Origin: Alsobacter soli
Lineage (GTDB): Bacteria; Pseudomonadota; Alphaproteobacteria; Rhizobiales; Beijerinckiaceae
Length of the DNA stretch: 50,044 nucleotides
Direction: 5' to 3'
Assembly (NCBI GenBank): GCA_945883115.1
Contig: CAMCXA010000014.1
Coordinates: 1 to 50,044 of the forward strand
Position numbers and translations under genes: made by a program. Below, in pieces: positions 7,788 to 16,308 of this stretch. The notes below the pieces were generated by a model that was not told the DNA's origin, did not search any database, and saw only the letters and a program-made list of their open reading frames with translations. Every line of letters starts with the position of its first letter. Position 1 is the stretch's first letter.

Positions 7788-8582
7788 TTAATCGTGCAGG
7801 TGCTTCAGGAATGATTTGAATTCCGCATCATCAATCGGCACGAGATGCTTTTCTTCCGGATAGGCCCCGCTATCGACATCGGCGGCGAATTCCTTGAACG
7901 CCGCAATCCGCTCCTGCTGCAACCGGTCATATTCCGCCCGGAAATTGCGATACACCTTCGCATGGCGCGGCTGATGAACCCGCGTATATCCCAGCACGTC
8001 CTCGGAGAAGAGATATTGCGCGTCACCCCCCGTCCCCGCACCCATCGACAGCATGATCAGCGACGTCCGCTTCGAGATTTCCGCCGTCACCCGTGCCGGC
8101 ACAACCTCAATCTCGGCACCCACCGCGCCCGCCGCTTCCAGCGCCTTCACCTGATGATAGACCATCATCGCGCTCTCGGCCGTCTTGCCGACTGCCTTGA
8201 ACCCGCCGGTCCACGTCACTTTCGACGGGATCAGTCCAACATGCCCGATCACCGGAATACCTTCCGCCGCAAGCCGCGAGATCGTATCGAGACTCGCCGC
8301 GCAATACACCGCATCCCCGCCGATCTTGATCGCGCGATGCGCCGCCCGCAAATAATCCTCATAGGTGCACAGATCGCCATAAAGCAGACCAATCTGCACA
8401 AAGCAGCTTCCCGACGCCTCGCGCATTTCCGGTGTCCAGATCGGATCAATAATCGACAACACATCGATCCCTGCCGCACAGGCCGCCGCCGCCTCGTCCG
8501 GTGTTTCGACAAAGAGCATCTTGAGCTGCCGCTTGCCCTTGAGAGCCCGCAAATCCGCTACTGTTGGCCGTTTGCTTTTCAT
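7788..8582 (-). CDS. Diverged PanB-like (ketopantoate hydroxymethyltransferase family) protein
   Basis: A 264-residue protein that follows the PanB barrel along its length: GIPVIGHVGLIPSKV near residue 120 and EVVPARVTAEISKRTSL with SMGAGTGGDAQ near 170-195 match the family core. Several active-site positions are changed. The GDSLG loop of PanB reads IDPIW, and the AVKLEGG segment that supplies the substrate Lys and the metal-binding Glu reads AVYCAAS. It is therefore probably not a standard 3-methyl-2-oxobutanoate hydroxymethyltransferase but a related aldolase-like or phosphoenolpyruvate-mutase-like enzyme. There is no panC nearby. It converges with the reductase gene and lies 66 bases downstream of the Mrp gene on the same strand. 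Confidence 0.75.
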   Translation of the reverse strand: MKSKRPTVADLRALKGKRQLKMLFVETPDEAAAACAAGIDVLSIIDPIWTPEMREASGSCFVQIGLLYGDLCTYEDYLRAAHRAIKIGGDAVYCAASLDTISRLAAEGIPVIGHVGLIPSKVTWTGGFKAVGKTAESAMMVYHQVKALEAAGAVGAEIEVVPARVTAEISKRTSLIMLSMGAGTGGDAQYLFSEDVLGYTRVHQPRHAKVYRNFRAEYDRLQQERIAAFKEFAADVDSGAYPEEKHLVPIDDAEFKSFLKHLHD

Positions 8583-8648
8583 GATCTTCCCCCTTTTGAC
8601 GTTGTGGCTTGAAACCGCGCTAACCTATCGAAGAGCCTACATGTCCCC

Positions 8649-9749
8649 TCACTCGATCACAATACGCGGCATGGTGCGAGGCGCTGCGCCCCCTTCCAAC
8701 CTTGCCTTGATCTGCTCGGCAATGCCGCGATAAAGCTTTGCATGCGGGCCATCCGGATCGGTAGCCACCACCGGCAATCCCGCATCCGATTTCTCGCGGA
8801 TCTCCATGTGCAGCGGAATTTCGCCGAGAAACGGCACGCCGAGCCGCTCCGCCTCGTGCCGCGCCCCGCCATGCCCGAAAATATCCGAGCGCGTCCCGCA
8901 TTCCGGGCACAGAAAATAACTCATATTCTCGATCACACCCAAAATCGGCACTTCCACCCGTTTGAACATCGCCACGCCGCGCCGCGCATCGATCAGCGCC
9001 AGATCCTGCGGCGTCGAGACGATAATGGCCCCCGCGAGCGGCACGGATTGCGCCATGGTCAGCTGCGCGTCGCCCGTTCCCGGCGGCATATCGACCACCA
9101 GCACATCCAGCGTGCCCCAATCCACTTCGCGCATCATTTGCTGCAACGCCGACATCACCATCGGCCCGCGCCAGATCATCGGCGCTTCTTCCTCGATCAG
9201 AAACCCGATCGACATCACCTTCACGCCATACCCCTCCAGCGGGATCATGATCTTGCCATCCCGCACCTGCGGCTTGCCCGAAAGCCCGAACAGTTTCGGC
9301 AGTGACGGCCCGTAAATATCCGCATCCAGAATACCGACTGTCAGGCCCGTATCCTTCAGCGCCAGCGCCAGATTGGCCGCCGTCGTGGATTTCCCGACAC
9401 CGCCCTTGCCCGATGCCACGGCGATAATATGCTTGATCCCGGGCACCATTGCGCGCGCCGTTGCAGCCGCCGCTTTCGGCCCCGGCGCAGGTGCCGATCC
9501 CTGTGGCCGTTCCGCGGTCAGCGTCACAAGCGCCCCGCTCACCCCCGGCACACCCTTCACCTGATCTTCAACCGCCTGGCGCAATGGCTCGATTGCCTTG
9601 GCGTTTTGCGGTTCGGCAATGAGTGACACATAGACTTTCTCGCCTTGAATCGCGACCCCGCCCAGCACGCCGGATCTGAGAAAGGGTGTCGTCCCGTCGG
9701 GCCCCTTCAGGCTTGCAAGCGCGTTTCTGATGTCGAGTTCGGTGGCCAT
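8649..9749 (-). CDS. mrp: Mrp/ApbC-family iron-sulfur carrier ATPase
   Basis: A 366-residue cytosolic P-loop protein involved in iron-sulfur cluster transfer. An N-terminal MIP18 (DUF59) domain spans about residues 1-80, followed by an Ala/Pro linker. The deviant Walker A GKGGVGKST is at 114-122. The Walker B region is VLVVDMPPGTGDAQL, and the cluster-binding CxxC is CPEC at 281-284. The start is ATG 9749, with AGGAG seven bases before it; the frame stays open for 79 more codons upstream, but that text is not conserved. It is divergent from the beta-hydroxyacid dehydrogenase across 154 bases. Confidence 0.93.
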   Translation of the reverse strand: MATELDIRNALASLKGPDGTTPFLRSGVLGGVAIQGEKVYVSLIAEPQNAKAIEPLRQAVEDQVKGVPGVSGALVTLTAERPQGSAPAPGPKAAAATARAMVPGIKHIIAVASGKGGVGKSTTAANLALALKDTGLTVGILDADIYGPSLPKLFGLSGKPQVRDGKIMIPLEGYGVKVMSIGFLIEEEAPMIWRGPMVMSALQQMMREVDWGTLDVLVVDMPPGTGDAQLTMAQSVPLAGAIIVSTPQDLALIDARRGVAMFKRVEVPILGVIENMSYFLCPECGTRSDIFGHGGARHEAERLGVPFLGEIPLHMEIREKSDAGLPVVATDPDGPHAKLYRGIAEQIKARLEGGAAPRTMPRIVIE

Positions 9750-9903
9750 GTCATTTCTCCTGCCCAAGCACAGGCTCTTATGTCTGCTCCGGCCTGCAAA
9801 CGTCAATGGCAGTGCTTTCCGGGCAGCTCTGTCCGGGATGCTTCCTCTTGCCCTCGCGCCGCCAACGCGGCATATCACGGGAAGAAAATAACAGGAGTTG
9901 AGC

Positions 9904-10773
9904 ATGGCAAAAGTTGCATTTCTGGGTTTGGGTGTCATGGGGTTCCCGATGGCGCGGCATCTCGCCGCCAAGGGACACACCGTCACGGTCTATAACCGCA
10001 CCACGGCCAAGGCCGAAGCGTGGGTCAAAGCCAATGGCGGCTCCTTCGCCACCACGCCCCGCACTGCCGCTTCCAGCCAGGACGTCGTCTTCGCCTGCGT
10101 CGGCAATGATGATGATCTGCGCTCCGTCACACTCGGCACGGACGGTGCCTTTGCCGGCATGGCAAAGGGCACGATCTTTGTCGATCACACCACCGCCTCC
10201 GCCGAAGTCGCCCGCGAGCTCTACGAGAAAGCCGCCGCACTCGGCATCGGCTTCATCGATGCGCCGGTCTCAGGCGGACAGGCCGGTGCGGAAAACGGCG
10301 TGCTCACCGTCATGTGCGGCGGCGATGCCGACATTTTCGCCAAGGTGGAGCCGCTGATCATGAGCTTCGCCCGCGCTTGCAAATTGCTTGGCCCTGCGGG
10401 TTCCGGCCAGCTCACAAAAATGGTCAACCAGATCTGCATTGCAGGCCTCGTTCAGGGCCTTGCCGAAGGCGTCGCTTTCGCCAAAAAGGCCGGCCTTGAT
10501 GTCGAGGCCGTTATCGAAACCATCTCGAAGGGCGCCGCCCAAAGCTGGCAGATGGAAAACCGCTACAAAACCATGAATGTCAGCAAATTCGATTTCGGCT
10601 TCGCTGTCGACTGGATGCGCAAGGATCTCGGCATCTGCATCGCCGAATCCCGCCGCAACGGCGCGCATCTTCCCGTCACAGCCCTTGTCGATCAGTTTTA
10701 CGGCGAAGTGCAGGGCATGGGCGGCGGCCGGTGGGATACGTCCAGCCTGCTCGCCCGCCTCGAACGGAAATAA
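9904..10773 (+). CDS. 3-hydroxyisobutyrate dehydrogenase-family NAD(P)-dependent dehydrogenase
   Basis: A 289-residue enzyme of the beta-hydroxyacid dehydrogenase family, whose members include 3-hydroxyisobutyrate dehydrogenase and tartronate semialdehyde reductase (GarR/GlxR). The Rossmann motif GLGVMGFPMA is at residues 8-17 and the substrate loop DAPVSGGQAGAENG at 119-132. The catalytic Lys172 lies in GQLTKMVNQ. ATG 9904 is preceded by CAGGAG six bases away. The exact substrate is not clear; the motif set is shared by the whole family. It is transcribed alone, divergent from mrp and convergent with glyS. Confidence 0.88.
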   Translation: MAKVAFLGLGVMGFPMARHLAAKGHTVTVYNRTTAKAEAWVKANGGSFATTPRTAASSQDVVFACVGNDDDLRSVTLGTDGAFAGMAKGTIFVDHTTASAEVARELYEKAAALGIGFIDAPVSGGQAGAENGVLTVMCGGDADIFAKVEPLIMSFARACKLLGPAGSGQLTKMVNQICIAGLVQGLAEGVAFAKKAGLDVEAVIETISKGAAQSWQMENRYKTMNVSKFDFGFAVDWMRKDLGICIAESRRNGAHLPVTALVDQFYGEVQGMGGGRWDTSSLLARLERK

Positions 10774-10781
10774 TCCGCACC

Positions 10782-12845
10782 TTACCCCGCAATCGCGGAG
10801 AAATCGGCCACAGCCCGCGTCGCCTCGCGGAACGACGCCAAAAGCCGCAAGCGGTTGGCGCGGAGCTCCGCATCGTCCGCATTGACGAGGATTTTGTCGA
10901 AGAACGCATCCACCGCGGGGCGGAGTTGCGCCAAGGCCTTCATGGCCCCCGCGAAATCCTCTTTCTCGACATGCTCCCGCGCATGGCGTGTCGCAACTTC
11001 AAGCACCTCCGCCAGCACCTTCTCCTCCGACTCGCCCTTGGCTTTGATCAGGTGCAGGTCAATAGCCTCGTTATAGCTCTTCCCGTCCTTCTTCTCTTCC
11101 GCCTTCAGAATATTCGCCGCGCGGCGAAACCCTGCGAGAAGGTTTGTGCCGTCATCCGTTGCGAGAAACGCATCAAGCGCCTCGACGCGTTTGACGATCA
11201 TCAGAAGATCATCCTGCTGGCCGGAAGCCAGCACGGCATCGATGAGATCATGCCGCTGGCCTTGATCGCGCAGATAGACTTTCAGGCGGTCATGGAAGAA
11301 GGCGAGGAGGCTTTGGTCGATATGATGCCGTGCGAGAGGAAGTCGCAATTCATTGTCCAAAATCAACCGCACCACACCCAGCGCCGCGCGTCTCAGCGCA
11401 TACGGATCTTTCGACCCCGTCGGCTTCTCGTCAATCGCCCAGAATCCCACCAGCGTATCGAGCTTGTCCGCCAACGCCACCGCGATCGACACCGCATCCT
11501 TCGGCACCACATCGCTCGGGCCTTGCGGCTTGTAATGTTCTTCCAACGCCGCCGCCACGCTCGCATCCTCGCCTTGTCGTGTCGCGTAATACCGGCCCAT
11601 CAGGCCCTGCACTTCGGGGAATTCGCCGACCATTTCCGACACGAGATCAGCCTTGCATAGAAGCGCCGCGCGCGCCGTCTTGGTCACATCCGCCTTCACA
11701 ACAGGCGCAAGTTCTTTTGCCAAAGCAACAATCCGCTCCACCCGCTCATGCTGCGTGCCGAGTTTCGCATGGAACGTGATGCTCTTGAGTTTTTCCAACC
11801 GGTCTTCCAGCTTCACCTTCAAATCGGTTTCCCAGAAGAATTTGGCATCCGACAGCCGCGCCCGCACCACGCGTTCATTGCCGCCGATAATGGTGGCACC
11901 ATCGTCGCTCGCAATCATGTTCGAGGTGAGCAGAAATTTGTTCGCGAGCTTCGTCTCGCCCGCTTTGCGCAACACAAAGCATTTCTGGTTTGCGCGGATC
12001 GTGGCGCGGATCACTTCCGGCGGAATATCAAGAAACCGCTCTTCAAACGACCCCATCAACACCACAGGCCATTCGACAAGCCCTGCGACTTCCTCGAGCA
12101 AACCATCATCTTCGACAAGCTCCAGACCTTGCGCGAAAGCGAGGTGGCGGGCGTCATTGGCGATGATTTCCTTGCGGCGATCCGTCGAAAGCACAACTTT
12201 GGCTTTTTGAAGCGCCGCCACATAATCGTCAAACCGCCTGATATGGATCGGCGCCGGTGCGAGAAAGCGGTGGCCATAGGTGGTATCGCCCGAATGCAGC
12301 CCGTCAACATCGAAATGGATCACTTCCGGCGTCTCCGTCTCCGAGCCGAATGTGCAGAGGATCGAATGCAGCGGACGCACCCAGCGCAGCGCACCCGCTT
12401 CTGCCGAAGCCTTGCCCCAGCGCATCGATTTCGGCCATGGGAAGGCGCGGATGATACCCGGCATAATGTCGGCAATCACCGCCGCTGTCTCCCGTCCCTT
12501 GCTCTCGACAATGGCGATATAGAAATCACCCTTTTTCGGATCGGACTGGACCGTGGCCTGCGAAATATCCGTCAGCCCCGCACCCTTCAAAAAGCCGTCA
12601 ATCGCCTGTTGCGGCGCGCCGACCCGCGGGCCTTTCTTTTCTTCCTTCACATCCGGTTGATGCGCTGGCAAACCCACAATATGCAGCGCCAAACGACGCG
12701 GCGTGGCAAAGGCTTGCGCGCCCTCATAGAGACACCCGCGCTCGACAAGCGCATTCGTCACCAGCGACTTGAGGTCATCCGCCGCACGACGCTGCATACG
12801 GGCGGGAATTTCCTCGGAGAAAAGTTCAAGCAGAAGATCGGGCAT
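10782..12845 (-). CDS. glyS: Glycyl-tRNA synthetase beta subunit
   Basis: A 687-residue subunit of the bacterial alpha2beta2 glycyl-tRNA synthetase. It starts with the family hallmark [18 protein letters not shown] and has the beta-subunit body (HD-like middle domain, C-terminal anticodon-binding helices ending [20 protein letters not shown]). The start is ATG 12845; ten in-frame codons upstream belong to the end of the Fic gene. Its first 20 bases overlap the 3' end of the fic gene, which separates it from glyQ. In most relatives glyQ and glyS are close neighbours, so the intervening CDGSH and fic genes look inserted. The overlap suggests that its translation is coupled to that of fic. Confidence 0.96.
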   Translation of the reverse strand: MPDLLLELFSEEIPARMQRRAADDLKSLVTNALVERGCLYEGAQAFATPRRLALHIVGLPAHQPDVKEEKKGPRVGAPQQAIDGFLKGAGLTDISQATVQSDPKKGDFYIAIVESKGRETAAVIADIMPGIIRAFPWPKSMRWGKASAEAGALRWVRPLHSILCTFGSETETPEVIHFDVDGLHSGDTTYGHRFLAPAPIHIRRFDDYVAALQKAKVVLSTDRRKEIIANDARHLAFAQGLELVEDDGLLEEVAGLVEWPVVLMGSFEERFLDIPPEVIRATIRANQKCFVLRKAGETKLANKFLLTSNMIASDDGATIIGGNERVVRARLSDAKFFWETDLKVKLEDRLEKLKSITFHAKLGTQHERVERIVALAKELAPVVKADVTKTARAALLCKADLVSEMVGEFPEVQGLMGRYYATRQGEDASVAAALEEHYKPQGPSDVVPKDAVSIAVALADKLDTLVGFWAIDEKPTGSKDPYALRRAALGVVRLILDNELRLPLARHHIDQSLLAFFHDRLKVYLRDQGQRHDLIDAVLASGQQDDLLMIVKRVEALDAFLATDDGTNLLAGFRRAANILKAEEKKDGKSYNEAIDLHLIKAKGESEEKVLAEVLEVATRHAREHVEKEDFAGAMKALAQLRPAVDAFFDKILVNADDAELRANRLRLLASFREATRAVADFSAIAG

Positions 12846-14007
12846 TCGATGGTTTTCCAGAAATAAGATCAATGATATCGCGGGCGGCGAACAGGCGGGG
12901 GTTCGCCTTGTCCGGTATTTCGTTCAGAATATTTTCGGCAACAAGCGTTTCAACTGTTTTTCTCGCTGCATGATAGGTTACGCCGAGGCGCTCTTTTATC
13001 GTTGGAATACTGACAACGGGAAGTTCAAACAGATAGTCGACCACCGCCAAAAGATTATTGGACCGATAGTCACGCTGGAGCCTTTCACGATACCCCGTTT
13101 GCAGGGAGAGAATCTGCTCGGTGAGCGTGATCGTATTACGTGCTGAATCGCGCATGACATTCAGGAAAAACACGATCCAGCCTTCCCAGTCACCATTGCG
13201 CGACACCGCATACATCCGGTCAATATACTCATCCTTGCGTTCCTCAAACACGGGAGAAAGATAGAGGAGGGGTTGGATCAGCTTTTTTTGCATGAATAGA
13301 TGCAAAATAATCAGCATGCGGCCAACGCGACCGTTACCGTCTGCGAACGGGTGGATGGTTTCAAACTGGTAATGAATCAACGCAGAATCGATCAATGCGT
13401 CGATACCGTGATCCTCCTCATGCAAATAGCGTTCGAGCGCGTCGAGGCATTCAACCGTTTGTTGCGGTGGAGGCGGAACAAAGCGCGCGTTTTCAATACC
13501 CTTGCCATGGGTGCCGATAAAGTTTTGATGTTGTTTGAATTCCCCCGCACGAATGGCAGATCCTCTTCCGCGCCCGACATCATCAAGCAAGGTCCGGTGC
13601 GCGTCGCGCAAGGTGCGCAGAGACAACGGAAGCGTCGAGAGGCTCGCAATGGCATCCGCCAACGCACGGCTATAATTCATCACTTCGCGGGTATCAGGCG
13701 TTGCTGTCCCTTCACCACCCGCCTCGGCAAGAAGCAAGGCGTCAACAGTCGTGTAAGTGCCTTCCATGCTTGATGAACTGATCACTTCGCGGCGTTGCAG
13801 AGGGCTAATCAGCAGATAGGGATTTCTGACTGTCCGCCCGATACCGTTCAATTCACCGATTGCCGCCGCAGCTTCACTGAGTGGCCGCGCGAGACGTGCG
13901 TAATCGAACCCGTGAGGCGGCAAAGCATTGGGCACAAACGCCCACTGCCCCATCTCGGTCGGGACAAGCGTTCCTGTCGGCGAATCGATGAAATCAGCAT
14001 GTTGCAT
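12826..14007 (-). CDS. Fic-domain protein with N-terminal inhibitory motif and C-terminal winged helix
   Basis: A 393-residue Fic protein, a family that usually attaches AMP to target proteins. The catalytic signature [12 protein letters not shown] is at residues 219-230 and fits HxFx(D/E)GNGRxxR exactly. The inhibitory helix motif (S/T)xxxE(G/N) is seen as SSSMEG at 78-83, before the Fic core, so this is a class II, self-inhibited enzyme. The last 80 residues ([20 protein letters not shown]) look like a winged-helix DNA-binding domain, as in Fic proteins that may act on their own promoter. AGGAG lies nine bases before ATG 14007. The stop codon lies inside the start of glyS. A paired operator-like repeat precedes it. 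Confidence 0.93.
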   Translation of the reverse strand: MQHADFIDSPTGTLVPTEMGQWAFVPNALPPHGFDYARLARPLSEAAAAIGELNGIGRTVRNPYLLISPLQRREVISSSSMEGTYTTVDALLLAEAGGEGTATPDTREVMNYSRALADAIASLSTLPLSLRTLRDAHRTLLDDVGRGRGSAIRAGEFKQHQNFIGTHGKGIENARFVPPPPQQTVECLDALERYLHEEDHGIDALIDSALIHYQFETIHPFADGNGRVGRMLIILHLFMQKKLIQPLLYLSPVFEERKDEYIDRMYAVSRNGDWEGWIVFFLNVMRDSARNTITLTEQILSLQTGYRERLQRDYRSNNLLAVVDYLFELPVVSIPTIKERLGVTYHAARKTVETLVAENILNEIPDKANPRLFAARDIIDLISGKPSNARSSA

Positions 14008-14033
14008 GTAAGTACACTCCTCACCTTATCAAT

Positions 14034-14089
14034 TGTACCAAACTGCCAATTTTTACAATCTAAAAGTTCAGAAGTGGAGTTTGGTACAC
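14034..14089 (-). promoter_or_regulatory. Paired inverted repeat operator in the fic promoter
   Basis: TGTACCAAACT at 14034-14044 is repeated exactly in inverted form as AGTTTGGTACA at 14079-14089, with 34 AT-rich bases between. The pair lies 27-82 bases upstream of the fic start in the 114-base spacer after the CDGSH gene. A perfect 11-bp match on both sides is unlikely to be chance. The Fic protein's own winged-helix end is the obvious candidate to bind it. Confidence 0.65.
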
Positions 14090-14121
14090 TGAGGTGAAGA
14101 CGCATCGAAACAAGTCGCCCC

Positions 14122-14361
14122 TCACAGCGCCTTGTGCGAGCCGTCGCAGAGCGGGCTGTTCTTTGTGTGCTTGCATGAGCAGAAAAACGCCCTTTTATCG
14201 GCCTCCGCGGTCCACGCCATCGGCGTGAAGTCCGATCCCTTGTGCGATCCATCACAGAAGGGCTGGTTCTTCGATTGGCCACACGAGCACCAATAATAGG
14301 TCTCGCCAGCCTTCACCTCGACGGGAAGCGGTGCCTTGCCTGCAATATGGGGAGCTGTCAT
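14122..14361 (-). CDS. Dual-CDGSH iron-sulfur protein
   Basis: A 79-residue protein with two CDGSH [2Fe-2S] motifs. The first is CSC...CDGSH at 25-40 (Cys25, Cys27, Cys36, His40) and the second CSC...CDGSH at 61-76 (Cys61, Cys63, Cys72, His76). Each has the three-Cys, one-His ligand set of the mitoNEET family. The tandem form is common in bacteria and probably binds two clusters. No membrane segment is present. The start is ATG 14361, with AGGAG just upstream; the longer frame overlaps the end of glyQ and lacks conservation. It lies between glyQ and fic, in the same direction. Its biological role is not known to me. Confidence 0.9.
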   Translation of the reverse strand: MTAPHIAGKAPLPVEVKAGETYYWCSCGQSKNQPFCDGSHKGSDFTPMAWTAEADKRAFFCSCKHTKNSPLCDGSHKAL

Positions 14362-14429
14362 CGGTATCTCCTGTTCATCTTGAGCCAAAACCAGATAATT
14401 TCTGGCCGTTTCTAAAAATTCCGCCGGGG

Positions 14430-15356
14430 TTACGCCCCTCCACCTTCCGTATGAAGCCACGCATCCCCGCACGCCTTAGCGAGTTCGCGCACCCGGAAAA
14501 TATAGCTCTGGCGTTCCGTCACCGAGATCACGCCGCGGGCATCGAGCAGATTGAACAAATGGCTCGCCTTGATGCACTGGTCATAGGCGGGCAGCGCCAT
14601 CAAATGCCGCCCCTCGCCACGATCCCCGAACGCAAGCAACGCCTTGCACTCGGCTTCCGCATCCTTGAAATGCTGCGCCAGCACATCCGTATTCGCCGCC
14701 TCGAAATTATGCCGCGAATATTCCTGCTCGGCTTGCAGAAAAACATCGCCATAGCTGATCTTGTCATCGCCTTCGCGGCCGTTGAAATTCAGATCATAGA
14801 CATTCTCGACGCCCTGCACATACATGGCCAGGCGTTCGAGCCCATACGTCAATTCGCCCGCCACCGGCGCGCATTCAAAGCCTGCGACCTGCTGGAAATA
14901 GGTGAACTGGCTCACCTCCATCCCGTCGCACCAGCACTCCCAGCCCAGCCCCCACGCACCGAGCGTCGGGCTCTCCCAGTCATCCTCGACAAACCTGATA
15001 TCATGCACCTTCGGATCGACCCCGATCGCATAGAGCGACCTGAGATACAGATCCTGCAAATCCGGCGGTGATGGCTTCATGATCACCTGATATTGGTAAT
15101 AATGCTGCAGCCGGTTCGGGTTTTCGCCATAGCGCCCGTCTTTCGGCCGCCGCGATGGCTGCACATAGGCTGCTTTCCAATGTTTCGGCCCGAGCGCCCG
15201 CAGTGTTGTCGCCGGATGAAACGTACCCGCGCCCACTTCCATGTCGTACGGTTGCAAAATCACGCATCCCTGCGCCGCCCAGAACTGGTGCAAGGTCAGG
15301 ATCAGGTCTTGGAATGAACGGGTCGGCGCGAGGCCGTTGGAACCAGTGTTTTGCAT
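14430..15356 (-). CDS. glyQ: Glycyl-tRNA synthetase alpha subunit
   Basis: A 308-residue catalytic subunit of the heterotetrameric glycyl-tRNA synthetase. The family opening [19 protein letters not shown] is followed by [20 protein letters not shown] and [19 protein letters not shown], which hold the class II motif 2 region, and later by [15 protein letters not shown] (motif 3 region). The length is normal. It is 68 bases downstream of ispE on the same strand and 68 bases before the CDGSH gene. glyS, its partner, starts about 1.6 kb further on. Confidence 0.97.
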   Translation of the reverse strand: MQNTGSNGLAPTRSFQDLILTLHQFWAAQGCVILQPYDMEVGAGTFHPATTLRALGPKHWKAAYVQPSRRPKDGRYGENPNRLQHYYQYQVIMKPSPPDLQDLYLRSLYAIGVDPKVHDIRFVEDDWESPTLGAWGLGWECWCDGMEVSQFTYFQQVAGFECAPVAGELTYGLERLAMYVQGVENVYDLNFNGREGDDKISYGDVFLQAEQEYSRHNFEAANTDVLAQHFKDAEAECKALLAFGDRGEGRHLMALPAYDQCIKASHLFNLLDARGVISVTERQSYIFRVRELAKACGDAWLHTEGGGA

Positions 15357-15424
15357 CGTCTCGTCTGCTCTTCTGTCGTTTGTTGCGCCGCACCGTAGAA
15401 GCGCGCCTTGAACGGGTCAAGGGA

Positions 15425-16300
15425 TCACCCGATCACTGTCGGCTTCACCCACCACTCCGGTTGCGCCGCCCTGATCCGCCGCGCCGCATCCGCCGCCGCC
15501 ACGCAATCATCGAACACACCGAACACCGTCGCGCCCGAACCCGTCATGCGGATCAACCGGCACCCGCGATGCCCGCTCAGCACGTCAATCGCATCCCCGA
15601 TCTCGGGAACCAGCTCGATTGCCGCCTGCTGCATATCGTTGCGTCCCTCGTTCAGCAGCGCCAACACCGCCGCACGGGACATGTCTTCCGCCGGTTGGGA
15701 ATGTTGCCGCGCCTTGACGCGCTCTCCCGCCTCAAGCCCGATCGCGGCAAAAACCGCCGGCGTCGACGCCGCCTTGCCCGGGTTCACCAGCACCGCGTGA
15801 AGCCTCGGAAATTTCAGCGGCACATCCAGCCTCTCGCCGATCCCGCGCATCATCCGCGCCCGCCGGTCAAGACATACCGGCACATCGGCGCCCGTCGCCA
15901 GCGCCACCTCGCGGAAGATCGGCTCGTCCATCGACAGACCATTCAGCCGCGCGAGCAACCGGAGTGCCGCCGCCGCATCTGCCGATCCGCCGCCAAGCCC
16001 CGCCGCCACCGGCAAGCGCTTCACCAGATGAAACGCCCCTGTCCTCAGCCCCGGCCGCGCCGCCTGCAACGCCCGCGCCGCCCGCAAGACGTGATTATGC
16101 TCGACAGGCCCCGCCTCCGCCGCACGCGGGCCGGAAACAAATAGCGACAACTCCGCACTTTCCGTCAGCGATACTTCATCCCCGATCCCTGCAAACGCCA
16201 CTAGGCTCGCGAGCTCATGATAGCCATCCATACGGCGGCTCTCAATATGCAATGTCAGATTGATCTTTGCAGGCGCCCGCGCCGTCCCGACCCACACCAT
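15425..16300 (-). CDS. ispE: 4-diphosphocytidyl-2-C-methyl-D-erythritol kinase
   Basis: A 291-residue GHMP-family kinase that phosphorylates 4-diphosphocytidyl-2-C-methyl-D-erythritol in the non-mevalonate isoprenoid pathway. The substrate end APAKINLTLHI is at residues 9-19, with DGYHEL at 25-30. The ATP-binding GHMP motif PVAAGLGGGSADAAAA is at 97-112. The C-terminal MTGSGATVFGVF is the third motif. It starts eight bases after the TPR gene on the same strand, so the two are probably transcribed together. Confidence 0.96.
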   Translation of the reverse strand: MVWVGTARAPAKINLTLHIESRRMDGYHELASLVAFAGIGDEVSLTESAELSLFVSGPRAAEAGPVEHNHVLRAARALQAARPGLRTGAFHLVKRLPVAAGLGGGSADAAAALRLLARLNGLSMDEPIFREVALATGADVPVCLDRRARMMRGIGERLDVPLKFPRLHAVLVNPGKAASTPAVFAAIGLEAGERVKARQHSQPAEDMSRAAVLALLNEGRNDMQQAAIELVPEIGDAIDVLSGHRGCRLIRMTGSGATVFGVFDDCVAAADAARRIRAAQPEWWVKPTVIG

Positions 16301-16308
16301 CAGGCTGC

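Noticed and set aside
9750-9986. A 79-codon upstream extension of the Mrp gene
   Set aside because: It is not conserved, crosses into the divergent dehydrogenase gene, and the ATG at 9749 has the proper ribosome site.
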